Shown here piece after piece: positions 1 through 8,895 of a stretch of 64,000 nucleotides of DNA; the first letter of the stretch is position 1, and every line of letters begins with the position of its first letter. Source of the stretch: an uncultured Marinicella sp. (GTDB taxonomy: Bacteria; Pseudomonadota; Gammaproteobacteria; Xanthomonadales; Marinicellaceae); contig CANNAM010000001.1 in assembly GCA_947502595.1 (NCBI GenBank), forward strand, positions 186,001 to 250,000, in the 5' to 3' direction. The translations under genes and the position numbers were made by a program. Under the pieces are notes generated by a model that was not told the DNA's origin, searched no databases, and worked only from the letters and a program-made list of their open reading frames with translations.

Positions 1-1
1 G

Positions 2-256
2 AATGTGGAGCAAGCTGAACAGTTGTTAACTTTTAGCCCAAAGAAAGCCGCGCACATCGTGAAGAAGGCGCTGATGTCTGCTGTGGCCAATGCTGAGCAC
101 AACAATGCAATGGATGTTGACGAGTTATATGTCAGCTCTATCTACGTTGATGAAGGCCCGACCCTGAAAAGAGGACGCGCCAGAGCCAAAGGCAGAGGTA
201 CACAGATTTTAAAAAGAACCAGCCACATCACTGTAAAAGTGGCTGAAGCATCGTAA
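2..256 (+). CDS. rplV: 50S ribosomal protein L22 (5' truncated by window edge)
   Basis: L22 lines the peptide exit tunnel of the large subunit and contacts 23S rRNA. The visible part holds the family core ([26 protein letters not shown]) and the C-terminal RTSHITV strand. The reading frame is open to the left edge. The GTG at 5 is an internal codon, because full-length L22 is about 110 residues and some 25 N-terminal residues lie outside the window. It is followed 10 nt later by rpsC, the usual S10-operon order. Confidence 0.97.
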   Translation, partial: NVEQAEQLLTFSPKKAAHIVKKALMSAVANAEHNNAMDVDELYVSSIYVDEGPTLKRGRARAKGRGTQILKRTSHITVKVAEAS

Positions 257-266
257 AGGCAATATT

Positions 267-959
267 ATGGGTCAAAAAGTACATCCAATAGGTATCAGAT
301 TAGGCATTTCTAAACAGCATAATTCGAAATGGTACGCAGAGAAAGGTCAATTTGCTGATCAACTGGTTAAGGACATTAAAGTCCGTGACTATTTGTATGA
401 AAAATTAAAGCATGCATCTATCAGTAAAATTGAAATTGAAAGACCGGCTAAAAATGCTCGCATCACCATCCACACGGCCAGACCAGGTATCGTGATTGGT
501 AAAAAAGGTGAAGACATTGAGCAATTAAAAAACACCTTATCAAAAATGATGGGTTTGCCGACACACGTGAACGTTACTGAAATCAGAAAGCCTGAATTAG
601 ATGCGCGTTTAGTGGCTGAAGGCATTGCTTCTCAGCTTGAGCGCAGAATCATGTTCAGACGCGCTATGAAACGTGCGGTTTCAAGTGCCATGAGATTAGG
701 CGCTTTGGGTATTCGTGTGGCAGTTGCTGGTCGATTGAACGGCGCTGAAATTGCTCGGACTGAGTGGTACAGAGAAGGTCAAGTGCCTTTGCACACATTG
801 CGTGCAGACATTGATTATTCAATGGCTAAGGCGTATACCACTTATGGTGTGATTGGCATCAAGGTTTGGATTTATAAAGGCGAAGTTTTCGATCTTGAAA
901 ATCACGTTGCTGAATCAGATAAAAAATCTAACAAGAAACCATCTCGGGGTAAAAAATAA
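267..959 (+). CDS. rpsC: 30S ribosomal protein S3
   Basis: S3 forms part of the mRNA entry channel and has helicase activity in the 30S subunit. The 230-residue product starts [13 protein letters not shown] and carries the KH RNA-binding signature [12 protein letters not shown] near residues 75-86. It ends in a basic, lysine-rich tail. An AAGG ribosome-binding sequence precedes the ATG. The stop overlaps the rplP start by one base (TAATG), so translational coupling is likely. Length and order match the gammaproteobacterial S10 operon. Confidence 0.98.
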   Translation: MGQKVHPIGIRLGISKQHNSKWYAEKGQFADQLVKDIKVRDYLYEKLKHASISKIEIERPAKNARITIHTARPGIVIGKKGEDIEQLKNTLSKMMGLPTHVNVTEIRKPELDARLVAEGIASQLERRIMFRRAMKRAVSSAMRLGALGIRVAVAGRLNGAEIARTEWYREGQVPLHTLRADIDYSMAKAYTTYGVIGIKVWIYKGEVFDLENHVAESDKKSNKKPSRGKK

Positions 960-1372
960 TGTTACAGCCGAAAAGAACTAAATACAGAAAACAACAAAAA
1001 GGTCGAAACCGCGGATTAGCCCATGGTGGCAACAAAGTGAGTTTCGGTGATTTTGGATTGAAAGCAACCACTCGTGGATTACTGACAGCACGTCAAATCG
1101 AAGCGGGTCGTCGTGCCATTACCAGACACGTTAAACGTGGCGGTAAATTATGGATTCGTGTTTTTCCTGACAAACCAGTCACAGCCAAACCAATTGAGGT
1201 AAGGATGGGTAAAGGTAAAGGTAACATCGAATTTTGGGCGGCTGCAATTAAACCTGGTAGAGTTATTTATGAAATCCAAGGGGTTTCTGAAGAAATGGCC
1301 AGAGCAGCTTTTGAGAAAGCAGGTGCTAAATTTCCTGTGCAAACAACATTCGTAAAACGTGTGGTGATGTGA
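959..1372 (+). CDS. rplP: 50S ribosomal protein L16
   Basis: L16 helps organise the A-site and peptidyl transferase region. The 137-residue product begins [11 protein letters not shown], followed by [12 protein letters not shown], the standard L16 N-terminus, and it has the usual family length. The start overlaps the rpsC stop and its own TGA overlaps the rpmC ATG (TGATG), so three genes are coupled by single-base overlaps. Nothing is unusual. Confidence 0.98.
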   Translation: MLQPKRTKYRKQQKGRNRGLAHGGNKVSFGDFGLKATTRGLLTARQIEAGRRAITRHVKRGGKLWIRVFPDKPVTAKPIEVRMGKGKGNIEFWAAAIKPGRVIYEIQGVSEEMARAAFEKAGAKFPVQTTFVKRVVM

Positions 1373-1560
1373 TGCAAGCGAAAGAATTAAAAAACAAAGA
1401 TCTTGCAGAATTGCAGGAAGAATTAAACAAGTTGTTACAAAAGCAATTCGATTTACGAATGGCTCGTGGTAATGGTCAATTAACAAAATTACATTTGATG
1501 CGTGAAGTCCGTAGGGACATCGCTCGTGTCAGAACTGTTATGAACCAAGCTAAAGGATAA
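1372..1560 (+). CDS. rpmC: 50S ribosomal protein L29
   Basis: L29 is a small two-helix protein at the tunnel exit, part of the docking site for trigger factor and SRP. The product is 62 residues ([18 protein letters not shown] at the start). The ATG at 1372 is chosen over the in-frame GTG at 1369 because it overlaps the rplP stop as TGATG and matches family starts. rpsQ follows after 5 nt. Confidence 0.96.
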   Translation: MQAKELKNKDLAELQEELNKLLQKQFDLRMARGNGQLTKLHLMREVRRDIARVRTVMNQAKG

Positions 1561-1565
1561 ATGTC

Positions 1566-1826
1566 ATGACTACAGAAACAAAAACACAAAAAACCAAAAG
1601 CGGTGTGGTCACCAGTGACAAAATGAATCAAACCGTAACTGTGATGGTTGAGCGTAAGATCAAACATCCGTTGTATAAAAAATACATCAAAAAATCGACC
1701 AAGATTCATGCACATGATCCTGATAACAAGTGTCAAGAAGGTGATTTAGTTAAAATCGCTGAATGTCGTCCTATTTCTAAGACCAAGTCTTGGAAAGTGG
1801 TCGAGATTGTTGAAACAAACAAATAA
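1566..1826 (+). CDS. rpsQ: 30S ribosomal protein S17
   Basis: S17 is a primary 16S rRNA-binding protein of the 5' domain. The 86-residue OB-fold product shows the conserved segments [25 protein letters not shown] and [10 protein letters not shown]. It has a short T/K-rich N-terminal extension. It is the last gene of the S10 operon in the classical layout and runs on toward rplN after 12 nt with no terminator between, so S10 and spc genes may be read together. Confidence 0.98.
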   Translation: MTTETKTQKTKSGVVTSDKMNQTVTVMVERKIKHPLYKKYIKKSTKIHAHDPDNKCQEGDLVKIAECRPISKTKSWKVVEIVETNK

Positions 1827-1838
1827 GAGGTACTGACA

Positions 1839-2207
1839 ATGATACAAATGCAAAGTAGATTATCAGCAGCTGACAACTCTGGAGCCAAAGAAGTCCAATG
1901 TATAAAAGTATTGGGTGGTTCTAAGCGTCGCTATGCTGGTATCGGAGACATCATCAAAGTTTCCGTTAAGCACGCCATACCTCGTGGCAAGGTTAAAAAA
2001 GGTGAAGTTTATAACGCAGTGATCGTTAGAACGAGAAAAGGCGTCAGAAGATCTGATGGTTCTTTGATTCGTTTTGATGGTAATGCAGTGGTTATGCTGA
2101 ACTCAAAACTGGAGCCAATAGGCACCCGTATTTTTGGCCCTGTTACTCGTGAACTAAGAGCTGGTAAATTCATGAAGATTATTTCATTAGCACCAGAAGT
2201 ATTATAA
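1839..2207 (+). CDS. rplN: 50S ribosomal protein L14
   Basis: L14 sits at the subunit interface and contributes to bridges with the 30S. The 122-residue product has the family signature around [11 protein letters not shown] and the C-terminal GPVTRELR segment, at exact family length. It opens the classical spc operon. An AGAGGT ribosome-binding sequence lies just before the ATG. It is followed by rplX after 10 nt. Confidence 0.98.
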   Translation: MIQMQSRLSAADNSGAKEVQCIKVLGGSKRRYAGIGDIIKVSVKHAIPRGKVKKGEVYNAVIVRTRKGVRRSDGSLIRFDGNAVVMLNSKLEPIGTRIFGPVTRELRAGKFMKIISLAPEVL

Positions 2208-2217
2208 GGAAACGATT

Positions 2218-2535
2218 ATGCAAAGAATTAAACAAGGTGACGAAGTTATCGTTATTGCTGGACGCAGTAAAGGTCAACGCGGCAACGTGCTCAAAGTGAT
2301 GCAAGACGGTCGTTTGTTGGTCAACAATGTAAATACAGTAAAGAAGCATGTTAAACCCAATCCTCAAACTGAGGAAAAAGGTGGCATCAAAACACAAGAG
2401 GCGCCTATCGATGCTTCTAACGTTATGCTGTATAATCCTGCCTCCGGGAAAGGTGAAAGGGTCGGATTTAAAGTTTTAGATAACGGTAAAAAAGTCCGGG
2501 TATTCAAATCCAACGGCGAAGCCGTCGACGCTTAA
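2218..2535 (+). CDS. rplX: 50S ribosomal protein L24
   Basis: L24 is one of the two assembly-initiating proteins of the 50S subunit. The 105-residue product contains an N-terminal KOW motif ([16 protein letters not shown]) and ends with [15 protein letters not shown], as in the family. It lies in the conserved order rplN-rplX-rplE with 10-nt spacings. Confidence 0.97.
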   Translation: MQRIKQGDEVIVIAGRSKGQRGNVLKVMQDGRLLVNNVNTVKKHVKPNPQTEEKGGIKTQEAPIDASNVMLYNPASGKGERVGFKVLDNGKKVRVFKSNGEAVDA

Positions 2536-2545
2536 GAGAATTATT

Positions 2546-3088
2546 ATGGCTAGATTAGAAAAATACTATAAAGATGAAGTGGTTCCTAAGCTGATGGAAA
2601 CAGGCAAATTTGCCAATGTAATGGAAGTGCCTAAAATCACTAAAATTACTTTGAACATGGGTGTCGGTGAAGCAGTTGGGAACAAAAAAATATTAACGCA
2701 CGCCACTGATGACATGGCCAATATTGCAGGTCAAAAACCTGTGATTACGCATGCCAAAAAATCTGTTGCGGGTTTCAAAATTCGTGAAGATTGGCCTATT
2801 GGTTGTAAAGTCACGCTCAGACGTAAAAAGATGTATGAATTTTTAGATCGTTTAGTGAATGTTTCATTACCTCGTGTAAGAGACTTCCGCGGTTTGAATC
2901 CTAAGTCTTTTGACGGACGTGGCAACTATTCAATGGGTGTGAAGGAACAAATTATCTTCCCAGAAATTGAGTATGACAAAATTGATGAGCTGCGTGGTTT
3001 GGATATTTGTATCACCACGACGGCTAGAAACGACGAGGAAGCTCGTATGTTGCTAGATCAGTTTGATTTTCCATTCAAAGGTAGGTAA
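2546..3088 (+). CDS. rplE: 50S ribosomal protein L5
   Basis: L5 binds 5S rRNA and forms the central protuberance contact with the 30S head. The 180-residue product begins [17 protein letters not shown]. It shows the NMGVGEA motif, the KVTLRR strand and the C-terminal [14 protein letters not shown] region. Length and position are standard. rpsN starts 5 nt after the stop. Confidence 0.98.
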   Translation: MARLEKYYKDEVVPKLMETGKFANVMEVPKITKITLNMGVGEAVGNKKILTHATDDMANIAGQKPVITHAKKSVAGFKIREDWPIGCKVTLRRKKMYEFLDRLVNVSLPRVRDFRGLNPKSFDGRGNYSMGVKEQIIFPEIEYDKIDELRGLDICITTTARNDEEARMLLDQFDFPFKGR

Positions 3089-3093
3089 TTAAC

Positions 3094-3399
3094 ATGGCTA
3101 AAGAATCAATGGTCCAGCGGGACCTGAAAAGAAAAAGAATTGTTGCTAAATACGCAGAAAAGCGGGCAGCTTTGAAAAAAATCATTGCCGATCCAAATAC
3201 TACATTTGAAGAAATGATGGAAGCTCAAGAAGGCTTACAAAAGTTGCCAAGAAATGCATCACCTTCTAGGATGCGTAATCGTTGTCAAATTTCTGGTAGA
3301 CCTCGTGGTTACTACAATAAATTTGGCTTGAGTAAAACTAAATTCCGAGAAGCTGCCATGCGTGGTGACATTCCTGGTTTGAAAAAAGCCAGCTGGTAA
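3094..3399 (+). CDS. rpsN: 30S ribosomal protein S14 (zinc-free type)
   Basis: S14 is a late-assembling protein of the 30S head. At 101 residues this is the long, zinc-independent (C-minus) form: the C-terminal half reads [18 protein letters not shown] and lacks the paired CxxC motifs of the short zinc form. Its place between rplE and rpsH is canonical. No second copy is visible in the window. Confidence 0.98.
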   Translation: MAKESMVQRDLKRKRIVAKYAEKRAALKKIIADPNTTFEEMMEAQEGLQKLPRNASPSRMRNRCQISGRPRGYYNKFGLSKTKFREAAMRGDIPGLKKASW

Positions 3400-3412
3400 A
3401 GAGAGAAGAATT

Positions 3413-3808
3413 ATGAGTTTAAGTGATCCAATATCAGACATGATTTGTAGCATTAAAAATGCACAAGCTGTCAATAAAGAGAGTACTGTAACGCCTGCTT
3501 CAAAAATGAAAAAAGGCATCTTATCAGTACTGCAACAGGAAGGTTACATCAGATCTTTTGAAGCGGTAGAAAAGGACAACCATCCTTTCATCAAAATCAA
3601 CATCAAATATTACCGGAATCAACCTGTGATTGAGATGATCAAAAGAGTCAGTAAACCTGGTTTAAGACAATACCGCGGTAAAGATGATTTACCTCGAGTG
3701 GATTCCGGATTCGGTACCGCTATTGTCTCTACATCAAAAGGCATCATGACCGATAAGTCAGCTCGCGCTGCAAAAATCGGTGGTGAAGTGCTTTGCGTCG
3801 TTAAGTAA
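3413..3808 (+). CDS. rpsH: 30S ribosomal protein S8
   Basis: S8 is a primary 16S rRNA-binding protein. In E. coli it is also the translational repressor of the spc operon, binding near rplE. The 131-residue product starts MSLSDPISDMI and ends with IMTDKSARAAKIGGEVLCVVK-type sequence typical of the family. A GAGAGAAG ribosome-binding sequence precedes the ATG. Whether S8 feedback exists here cannot be read from the sequence alone. Confidence 0.98.
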   Translation: MSLSDPISDMICSIKNAQAVNKESTVTPASKMKKGILSVLQQEGYIRSFEAVEKDNHPFIKINIKYYRNQPVIEMIKRVSKPGLRQYRGKDDLPRVDSGFGTAIVSTSKGIMTDKSARAAKIGGEVLCVVK

Positions 3809-3821
3809 TTGGGAGAACAGC

Positions 3822-4349
3822 ATGTCAAGAATTGCAAGTAAACCGATTGCTCTGGATTCAAAAGTTAGTTTTGAATTAAAAGACAATGTGGTAAAAGTTA
3901 AAGGACCTAAGGGTGAGTTAACCATGAATTTACATGAAGCCGTTGCTGTTGAGCAGAATGACGGTGAATTGAATGTCTCCGCTAAAAGCGAAGACATGGT
4001 TTATATGGCTGGCACCATGCGTTCATTGATTAACAACATGATTGAAGGCGTTACCAATGGTTTCACTAAGAAACTACAGTTGGTTGGTGTTGGTTATCGT
4101 GTTTCAATGAAAGGTAAGGACTTGGATCTTAACTTGGGTTATTCACACCCGGTGGTTTATCCTGCACGTGACGGTATTTCTTTTGAAGTGCCAACACAAA
4201 CAGAGATAGTAATCAACGGTGCGAATAAACAACAAGTAGGTCAAGTAGCAGCCGAAATCAGAGCCATCAGACCACCAGAGCCTTACAAAGGTAAAGGTGT
4301 TAAATACGCTGATGAAAGACTGTACAGAAAAGAGGCCAAGAAAGCATAA
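3822..4349 (+). CDS. rplF: 50S ribosomal protein L6
   Basis: L6 supports the sarcin-ricin loop region where GTPase factors bind. The start at 3822 (MSRIASKPIAL) is chosen over an upstream in-frame codon at 3780, because it has a GGGAGAA ribosome-binding sequence and gives the family length of 175 residues. The C-terminal motif PEPYKGKGVKYADE is diagnostic. The two L6 alpha-beta repeats are both present. Confidence 0.97.
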   Translation: MSRIASKPIALDSKVSFELKDNVVKVKGPKGELTMNLHEAVAVEQNDGELNVSAKSEDMVYMAGTMRSLINNMIEGVTNGFTKKLQLVGVGYRVSMKGKDLDLNLGYSHPVVYPARDGISFEVPTQTEIVINGANKQQVGQVAAEIRAIRPPEPYKGKGVKYADERLYRKEAKKA

Positions 4350-4367
4350 CGCTTTTTTGTTGAAACT

Positions 4368-4724
4368 ATGCATAAGAAAAATTTACAAAGAATTAAAAAA
4401 GCAACCAAAACCAGAATTAAATTACGCGAGTTAGGTGTGCCATCTTTATCGGTACACAAAACAGGTCAACACCTGTACGCTCAAATTTTCTCAGGTGATG
4501 GCCTATCGACTTTGGCTGCAGCATCAACCAAAGAAAAAGGTTTGATTGCCGATGGTAAGTCTTGTACTAACATCGAAGCCGCAAAATTAGTCGGTAAAAC
4601 AATCGCTGAAAAAGCCAAGAAAGCAGGTGTCGAATCTGTTGGGTTTGATAGATCAGGTTATATTTATCATGGAAAAATTAAAGCATTGGCTGACGCTGCG
4701 CGTGAAGCTGGCTTGAAATTCTAA
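4368..4724 (+). CDS. rplR: 50S ribosomal protein L18
   Basis: L18 binds 5S rRNA together with L5. The 118-residue product has a basic N-terminus ([19 protein letters not shown]). It ends in the conserved [20 protein letters not shown] region. The family usually has RxxR arginines at the extreme N-terminus; here they are replaced largely by lysines and arginines in a similar pattern. Order rplF-rplR-rpsE is standard. Confidence 0.97.
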   Translation: MHKKNLQRIKKATKTRIKLRELGVPSLSVHKTGQHLYAQIFSGDGLSTLAAASTKEKGLIADGKSCTNIEAAKLVGKTIAEKAKKAGVESVGFDRSGYIYHGKIKALADAAREAGLKF

Positions 4725-4744
4725 TAACAGATAAGAGAAAGATT

Positions 4745-5251
4745 ATGGCAGAAAGAGATCAAGGTGATAACTTATTAGAGCGATTAGTAGCAGTTAATCG
4801 TGTGGCTAAAGTGGTTAAAGGTGGTAGACAATTTGGTTTTGCTGCACTGACAGTAGTTGGTGATGGCAAAGGTAAAATTGGATTTGGTTACGGTAAAGCC
4901 AAAGAGGTGCCTGTGGCCATTCAAAAAGCCATGGACCAAGCTCGCCGAAACACCACTGATGTTAACTTAAAAGGCAATACCTTATGGCATGCCACCAAAG
5001 CAAAACATTCAGGTTCACGTGTATACATGCAACCTGCATATGAAGGTACTGGTGTAATTGCCGGTGGTGCGATGCGTGCGGTATTTGATGTGGTTGGTGT
5101 GGAAAACGTATTGGCTAAATCACAAGGTTCAAACAACCCTATTAACTTAGTCAGAGCCACCATAAAAGGTTTGCAACAAATGACTTCACCTGAAAGCATT
5201 GCTGCTAAGCGTGGTAAGACGACTGAAGAGGTAATGGAAAATCATGTCTAA
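4745..5251 (+). CDS. rpsE: 30S ribosomal protein S5
   Basis: S5 contributes to decoding fidelity and mRNA unwinding at the entry channel. The 168-residue product shows the S5 signature around [19 protein letters not shown] and the C-terminal domain region [18 protein letters not shown]. The last eight bases overlap the rpmD start, indicating translational coupling. Confidence 0.98.
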   Translation: MAERDQGDNLLERLVAVNRVAKVVKGGRQFGFAALTVVGDGKGKIGFGYGKAKEVPVAIQKAMDQARRNTTDVNLKGNTLWHATKAKHSGSRVYMQPAYEGTGVIAGGAMRAVFDVVGVENVLAKSQGSNNPINLVRATIKGLQQMTSPESIAAKRGKTTEEVMENHV

Positions 5252-5444
5252 AGCAAAAAAGGTTGGTCAAGTAAAAGTGACACAAATCAAAAGTACCAAC
5301 AAATCATTGGCGAATCACAAAGCCTGTGTCAGAGGACTCGGTATCAGAAAAATGCACCAATCTAGAGTGGTTGATGCAACACCTGAAAACTTGGGAATGA
5401 TTAACGCAGCTATTCACTTGTTAAAAGTTGAAGAAGTGAAGTAA
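5244..5444 (+). CDS. rpmD: 50S ribosomal protein L30
   Basis: L30 is a small non-essential protein of the 50S subunit. The 66-residue product contains [22 protein letters not shown], the conserved L30 core with IRKMHQSR following. It carries a few extra N-terminal residues compared with the about 59-residue E. coli protein. It overlaps rpsE by 8 nt and precedes rplO. Confidence 0.95.
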   Translation: MSKAKKVGQVKVTQIKSTNKSLANHKACVRGLGIRKMHQSRVVDATPENLGMINAAIHLLKVEEVK

Positions 5445-5460
5445 GCATAGGTAAATGACT

Positions 5461-5892
5461 ATGAAATTAAATACGATTAAACCTGCAGAAGGTGCCACTA
5501 AAGCTGGCAAACGTGTCGGTCGAGGCATCGGTTCTGGTTCAGGAAAAACATGTGGCCGTGGTCACAAAGGTCAAAAATCACGTTCAGGCGGCTTTCATAA
5601 AGTTGGTTTTGAGGGTGGTCAATTGCCGATTCACAAAAGATTACCTAAATTCGGTTTTACTTCACAAATGGCGGACACACGCGCTGAATTGTGTTTGTAT
5701 CACTTGAATGCCATCGATGCCACTGATATTGATGTGGCTTATTTGGTAGAAAATGGTTATGTGAAAAGAGGCGTGACTAAAGTTAAAATTATCAATACTG
5801 GTGACATTGAAAAAGCCATTAATTTAAAGGGCTTACATGCAACCAAAGGTGCTCAAGCAGCGATTGAAAAAGCCGGTGGAAAAGTAGAATAA
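5461..5892 (+). CDS. rplO: 50S ribosomal protein L15
   Basis: L15 is a 23S rRNA-binding late assembly protein. Two ATGs are in frame (5455 and 5461). The second is preferred because the TAGG ribosome-binding sequence at 5448 is then 9 nt away, and the product [18 protein letters not shown] aligns with the normal L15 N-terminus. The glycine-rich loop [19 protein letters not shown] is diagnostic. The product is 143 residues. secY starts 1 nt after the stop. Confidence 0.96.
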   Translation: MKLNTIKPAEGATKAGKRVGRGIGSGSGKTCGRGHKGQKSRSGGFHKVGFEGGQLPIHKRLPKFGFTSQMADTRAELCLYHLNAIDATDIDVAYLVENGYVKRGVTKVKIINTGDIEKAINLKGLHATKGAQAAIEKAGGKVE

Positions 5893-5893
5893 T

Positions 5894-7249
5894 ATGTCAA
5901 GCAGACAAGATCAAGTAGAAAAATTGCTCGGAAATAAAAAAGGCTTAAGTGAACTTAAAAGCCGTATTTTATTTGTTATAGGTGCGTTGATTATTTATCG
6001 CATGGGTACATTCTTGCCTGTACCGGGTGTAAACCCTGCAGCCATGGCTGAGTTGTTAAAACAAAACTCAGGCGGCTTGATCGACATGTTTAACATGTTT
6101 TCAGGTGGTGCATTGGGTCGTTATTCAGTTTTTGCCCTTGGTGTGATGCCTTACATTACTGCATCGATTATTATGCAGATATTAAGTCACACTGTACCGG
6201 CGTTGAGAGAGTTGAAGAAAGAAGGTGAAACTGGCCGTCGTAAGACCACCCAGTACACCCGATATTTTACGATTATCTTGGCAATTGGTCAGTCATTCGG
6301 TATCACCTCTGCTTTACAAACGTTTGAAACACCTGGTGTGCCGATTGTGCCACAACCTGGTTTTGGTTTCTTGTTCACTGCCACTGTGTCTTTGACAGGT
6401 GGTACCATGTTTTTGATGTGGTTGGGTGAGCAGATCACCGAGCGCGGTATCGGTAACGGTATATCATTGATTATTTTCGCTGGTATTGTAGTTGGCTTAC
6501 CTGGTGCAGTTTATTCTGTATTCCAATTAGTCAGTGAAGGCCAGTTGAATGCTTTGTGGGCAATCTTTCTGATGGTATTGGCCTTGGCTTTAACCGCTTT
6601 CATCGTATTTGTTGAAAGAGGACAAAGGCGTGTCACCATGCAGTTTGCTCGTCGTGGTGGCAGACAAGCCACTCAGGCACAAACCTCTTACTTACCAATG
6701 AAGGTGAATATGTCTGGTGTTATTCCAGTTATTTTTGCTTCATCTTTGGTGTTGTTCCCAGGCTCAATTGCGAGCATGGTTGGTCAAAGTAAAGGTTTTG
6801 AATGGTTGACTGATTTGGCGCAGCAATTATCACCGGGTAATACTTTATACATGGTATTCTTTGGTTTATTGATTGTCGGTTTTACGTTCTTTTATACGGC
6901 TTTAACTTTCAACGCCGATGAAACAGCAGATAATTTAAAACGACAAAGTGCCGTAATCCCAGGTATCAGACCGGGTAAACAAACATCAGCATATTTAGAT
7001 GGTGTGTTAACTCGAGTGACATTTTGGGGTGCTATTTATTTATTGGGTGTGAGTTTATTGCCCGATTTTATCAATCAATTTGTTACCGTGCCTTTCGCTT
7101 TAGGCGGAACTGGTTTGTTGATTGTCGTGGTTGTTGCTATGGATTTCATGGCTCAATTACAAAACCATTTGGTTTCACAGCAATACGATTCAGTATTGAA
7201 GAAAACCAACATTAAAAATTACCGCCGTTCAAATAAAATACGTCGATAA
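5894..7249 (+). CDS. secY: Preprotein translocase subunit SecY
   Basis: SecY is the channel of the Sec translocon in the inner membrane. The 451-residue product has ten predicted membrane segments. It shows the family segments IYRMGTFLPVPGVNP (first helix), FNMFSGGALGRYSVFALG (plug region) and, late in the protein, GIRPGKQTSAYLDGVLTRVT. The basic C-terminus ends NYRRSNKIRR. It closes the spc block. The L36 gene rpmJ, which follows secY in enterobacteria, is not found after it. Confidence 0.98.
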   Translation: MSSRQDQVEKLLGNKKGLSELKSRILFVIGALIIYRMGTFLPVPGVNPAAMAELLKQNSGGLIDMFNMFSGGALGRYSVFALGVMPYITASIIMQILSHTVPALRELKKEGETGRRKTTQYTRYFTIILAIGQSFGITSALQTFETPGVPIVPQPGFGFLFTATVSLTGGTMFLMWLGEQITERGIGNGISLIIFAGIVVGLPGAVYSVFQLVSEGQLNALWAIFLMVLALALTAFIVFVERGQRRVTMQFARRGGRQATQAQTSYLPMKVNMSGVIPVIFASSLVLFPGSIASMVGQSKGFEWLTDLAQQLSPGNTLYMVFFGLLIVGFTFFYTALTFNADETADNLKRQSAVIPGIRPGKQTSAYLDGVLTRVTFWGAIYLLGVSLLPDFINQFVTVPFALGGTGLLIVVVVAMDFMAQLQNHLVSQQYDSVLKKTNIKNYRRSNKIRR

Positions 7250-7257
7250 TTAATCAA

Positions 7258-7308
7258 CCCAAAACACAGTTTGCCATTGTTTGAAAAAATGATGGCAATG
7301 CTTTTGGG
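7258..7308 (+). terminator. Nested inverted repeat after secY
   Basis: Outer arms CCCAAAA (7258-7264) and TTTTGGG (7302-7308) enclose inner arms TTGCCAT (7271-7277) and ATGGCAA (7292-7298). The structure follows the secY stop. It lacks a T-tract, so it may be a weak or Rho-aided end of the spc transcript. It also overlaps the predicted -35 region of the next promoter. Confidence 0.4.
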
Positions 7309-7330
7309 CTTGATATATAATTTGCGCCCC
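7293..7330 (+). promoter_or_regulatory. Predicted promoter of the rpsM (alpha) operon
   Basis: A perfect -10 hexamer TATAAT lies at 7316-7321, with a weak -35 candidate about 17 nt upstream (TGGCAA, 7293-7298) and a TG 1 nt before an overlapping TATATA. Directly after the -10 comes TTGCGCCCCTC. A GC-rich discriminator of this kind is typical of promoters under ppGpp/DksA control. Assignment is by pattern only; the start site is not known. Confidence 0.5.
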
Positions 7331-7383
7331 TCAAAGGGCAAAGAACTTAGGTCTTAGGATCTATTTATTGTAATAGAAAAGGT

Positions 7384-7420
7384 AAGTACCTGATTGAATT
7401 AATCAGGTAGGCACTTTTTT
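7384..7420 (+). promoter_or_regulatory. Attenuator-like hairpin with T-tract in the rpsM leader
   Basis: Eight-base arms ACCTGATT (7388-7395) and AATCAGGT (7401-7408) form a hairpin with a 5-nt loop, extended by AAGT/ACTT across a small bulge. Six T residues follow (7415-7420). This is 19 nt before the rpsM ATG. It has the form of an intrinsic terminator in a leader, or of a structured S4-binding site as in the E. coli alpha operon. Which of these it is remains inference. Confidence 0.5.
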
Positions 7421-7439
7421 GAGGATTCAGGAGTAAAAA

Positions 7440-7796
7440 ATGGCTCGTATTGCGGGTGTAAATATACCAGTGCATAAGCATGCATGGATAGGCCTGACCA
7501 GTATCTATGGTGTAGGTCGTACCAGAGCATATGCTATATGCGAAAGTGCAGGCGTTGATCCAGCCCATAAAGTTGGGCAGTTGGATGAAGACGCTTTAGA
7601 TAAACTTCGTGCAGAAGTGGCGAAATTTGATGTTGAAGGCGACCTTCGTCGCGAAATCGCTATGGACATCAAACGATTAATGGATTTAGGTTGTTACCGC
7701 GGTTTAAGACACAGAAGAGGTTTACCTGTTCGTGGTCAAAAAACCAAAAATAACGCACGTACCAGAAAAGGTCCGAAAAAACCTATTAAACGTTAA
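7440..7796 (+). CDS. rpsM: 30S ribosomal protein S13
   Basis: S13 is in the 30S head and makes intersubunit bridges and P-site contacts. The 118-residue product begins [19 protein letters not shown]. It carries the helix-hairpin-helix segment [11 protein letters not shown] and the C-terminal [13 protein letters not shown] with a basic tail. An AGGAGT ribosome-binding sequence precedes the ATG. It is the first gene of the alpha operon here, since rpmJ is missing. Confidence 0.98.
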   Translation: MARIAGVNIPVHKHAWIGLTSIYGVGRTRAYAICESAGVDPAHKVGQLDEDALDKLRAEVAKFDVEGDLRREIAMDIKRLMDLGCYRGLRHRRGLPVRGQKTKNNARTRKGPKKPIKR

Positions 7797-7841
7797 TTGA
7801 TCCATTGAATATCAATAGCGATATCAGATTAGAGAATTGTA

Positions 7842-8231
7842 ATGGCAAGACCACAAAAAACTACTAAAAAGAAAATTAAAAGAACTGTTGTTGACGGCAT
7901 CGCACATGTACATGCGTCCTTCAACAATACCATCATCACGATCACTGACAGACAAGGTAATGGTTTGTCGTGGGCAACGGCTGGTGGGTCTGGATTTAGA
8001 GGTTCAAGAAAAAGTACCCCATTTGCTGCACAGGTAGCTGCTGACAGAGCAGGCCAAGTAGCTAAGGAATACGGTATGAAAAACATTGAAGTTCGAATTA
8101 AAGGTCCAGGTCCAGGCAGAGAATCATCTGTTAGAGCGTTGAACTCCCTAGGTTTTCGTGTAACTAACATCATTGATATTACACCGATTCCTCACAATGG
8201 TTGTAGACCACCGAAAAGACGTAGGGTGTAG
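7842..8231 (+). CDS. rpsK: 30S ribosomal protein S11
   Basis: S11 is part of the 30S platform at the mRNA exit. The 129-residue product has the family motifs [23 protein letters not shown] and the C-terminal [13 protein letters not shown] and [15 protein letters not shown]. It lies 45 nt after rpsM and 10 nt before rpsD. Confidence 0.98.
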   Translation: MARPQKTTKKKIKRTVVDGIAHVHASFNNTIITITDRQGNGLSWATAGGSGFRGSRKSTPFAAQVAADRAGQVAKEYGMKNIEVRIKGPGPGRESSVRALNSLGFRVTNIIDITPIPHNGCRPPKRRRV

Positions 8232-8241
8232 GAGATATAAC

Positions 8242-8871
8242 ATGGCAAGATATTTAGGTCCAAAATGTAAATTAGCACGTCGTGAAGGCGTCGATTTAAT
8301 GACTAAAAGCCCAGCACGTGCTATGGAGACCAAGTGTAAGCTTGATGTTGCTCCAGGTCAGCACGGTTTAGCTGGAAAGAGAAACAAGCCTTCTGATTAC
8401 GCTTTACAGTTACGCGAAAAGCAAAAAGTTCGCAGAACGTATGGTGTATTAGAAAAGCAATTTGTTAACTATTACAAAAAAGCCACCAGACAAAAAGGTG
8501 CAACCGGTGAAAACTTGTTGAAATTGTTGGAGTCACGTTTAGATAACGTAGCCTACCGCATGGGCTTTGCAGTAACCAGAAGTGAAGCTCGCCAATTGGT
8601 GAGTCACAAATCAATCTTGGTAAATGGTAAGGTTTGTAATATCCCTTCATACCAAGTTAAGGCTGGTGACGAAATTGAAGTTCGTGAAAAGTCTAAAAAA
8701 CAATTACGTATTAAACAGGCATTAGAGTTATGGGGCGAAATGAATTTATTCGCCGATTGGGTAACCGTAGATGCAGCTAAAATGGTCGGTCAGTTTAAAA
8801 CTGTACCAAGCCGTGATGATTTACCAGCTGATATCAATGAGAACCTGATTGTAGAGCTTTACTCTAAATAA
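8242..8871 (+). CDS. rpsD: 30S ribosomal protein S4
   Basis: S4 nucleates 30S assembly and in E. coli represses the alpha operon by binding its leader. The start at 8242 ([16 protein letters not shown]) has an AGGAGA ribosome-binding sequence and gives 209 residues; the longer frame from 8173 runs back into rpsK. An S4 RNA-binding domain covers about residues 95-160 ([15 protein letters not shown]). The zinc-type cysteines of some S4 proteins are absent. Confidence 0.98.
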   Translation: MARYLGPKCKLARREGVDLMTKSPARAMETKCKLDVAPGQHGLAGKRNKPSDYALQLREKQKVRRTYGVLEKQFVNYYKKATRQKGATGENLLKLLESRLDNVAYRMGFAVTRSEARQLVSHKSILVNGKVCNIPSYQVKAGDEIEVREKSKKQLRIKQALELWGEMNLFADWVTVDAAKMVGQFKTVPSRDDLPADINENLIVELYSK

Positions 8872-8895
8872 TGATCCTTACTAGAGAGATATAAC

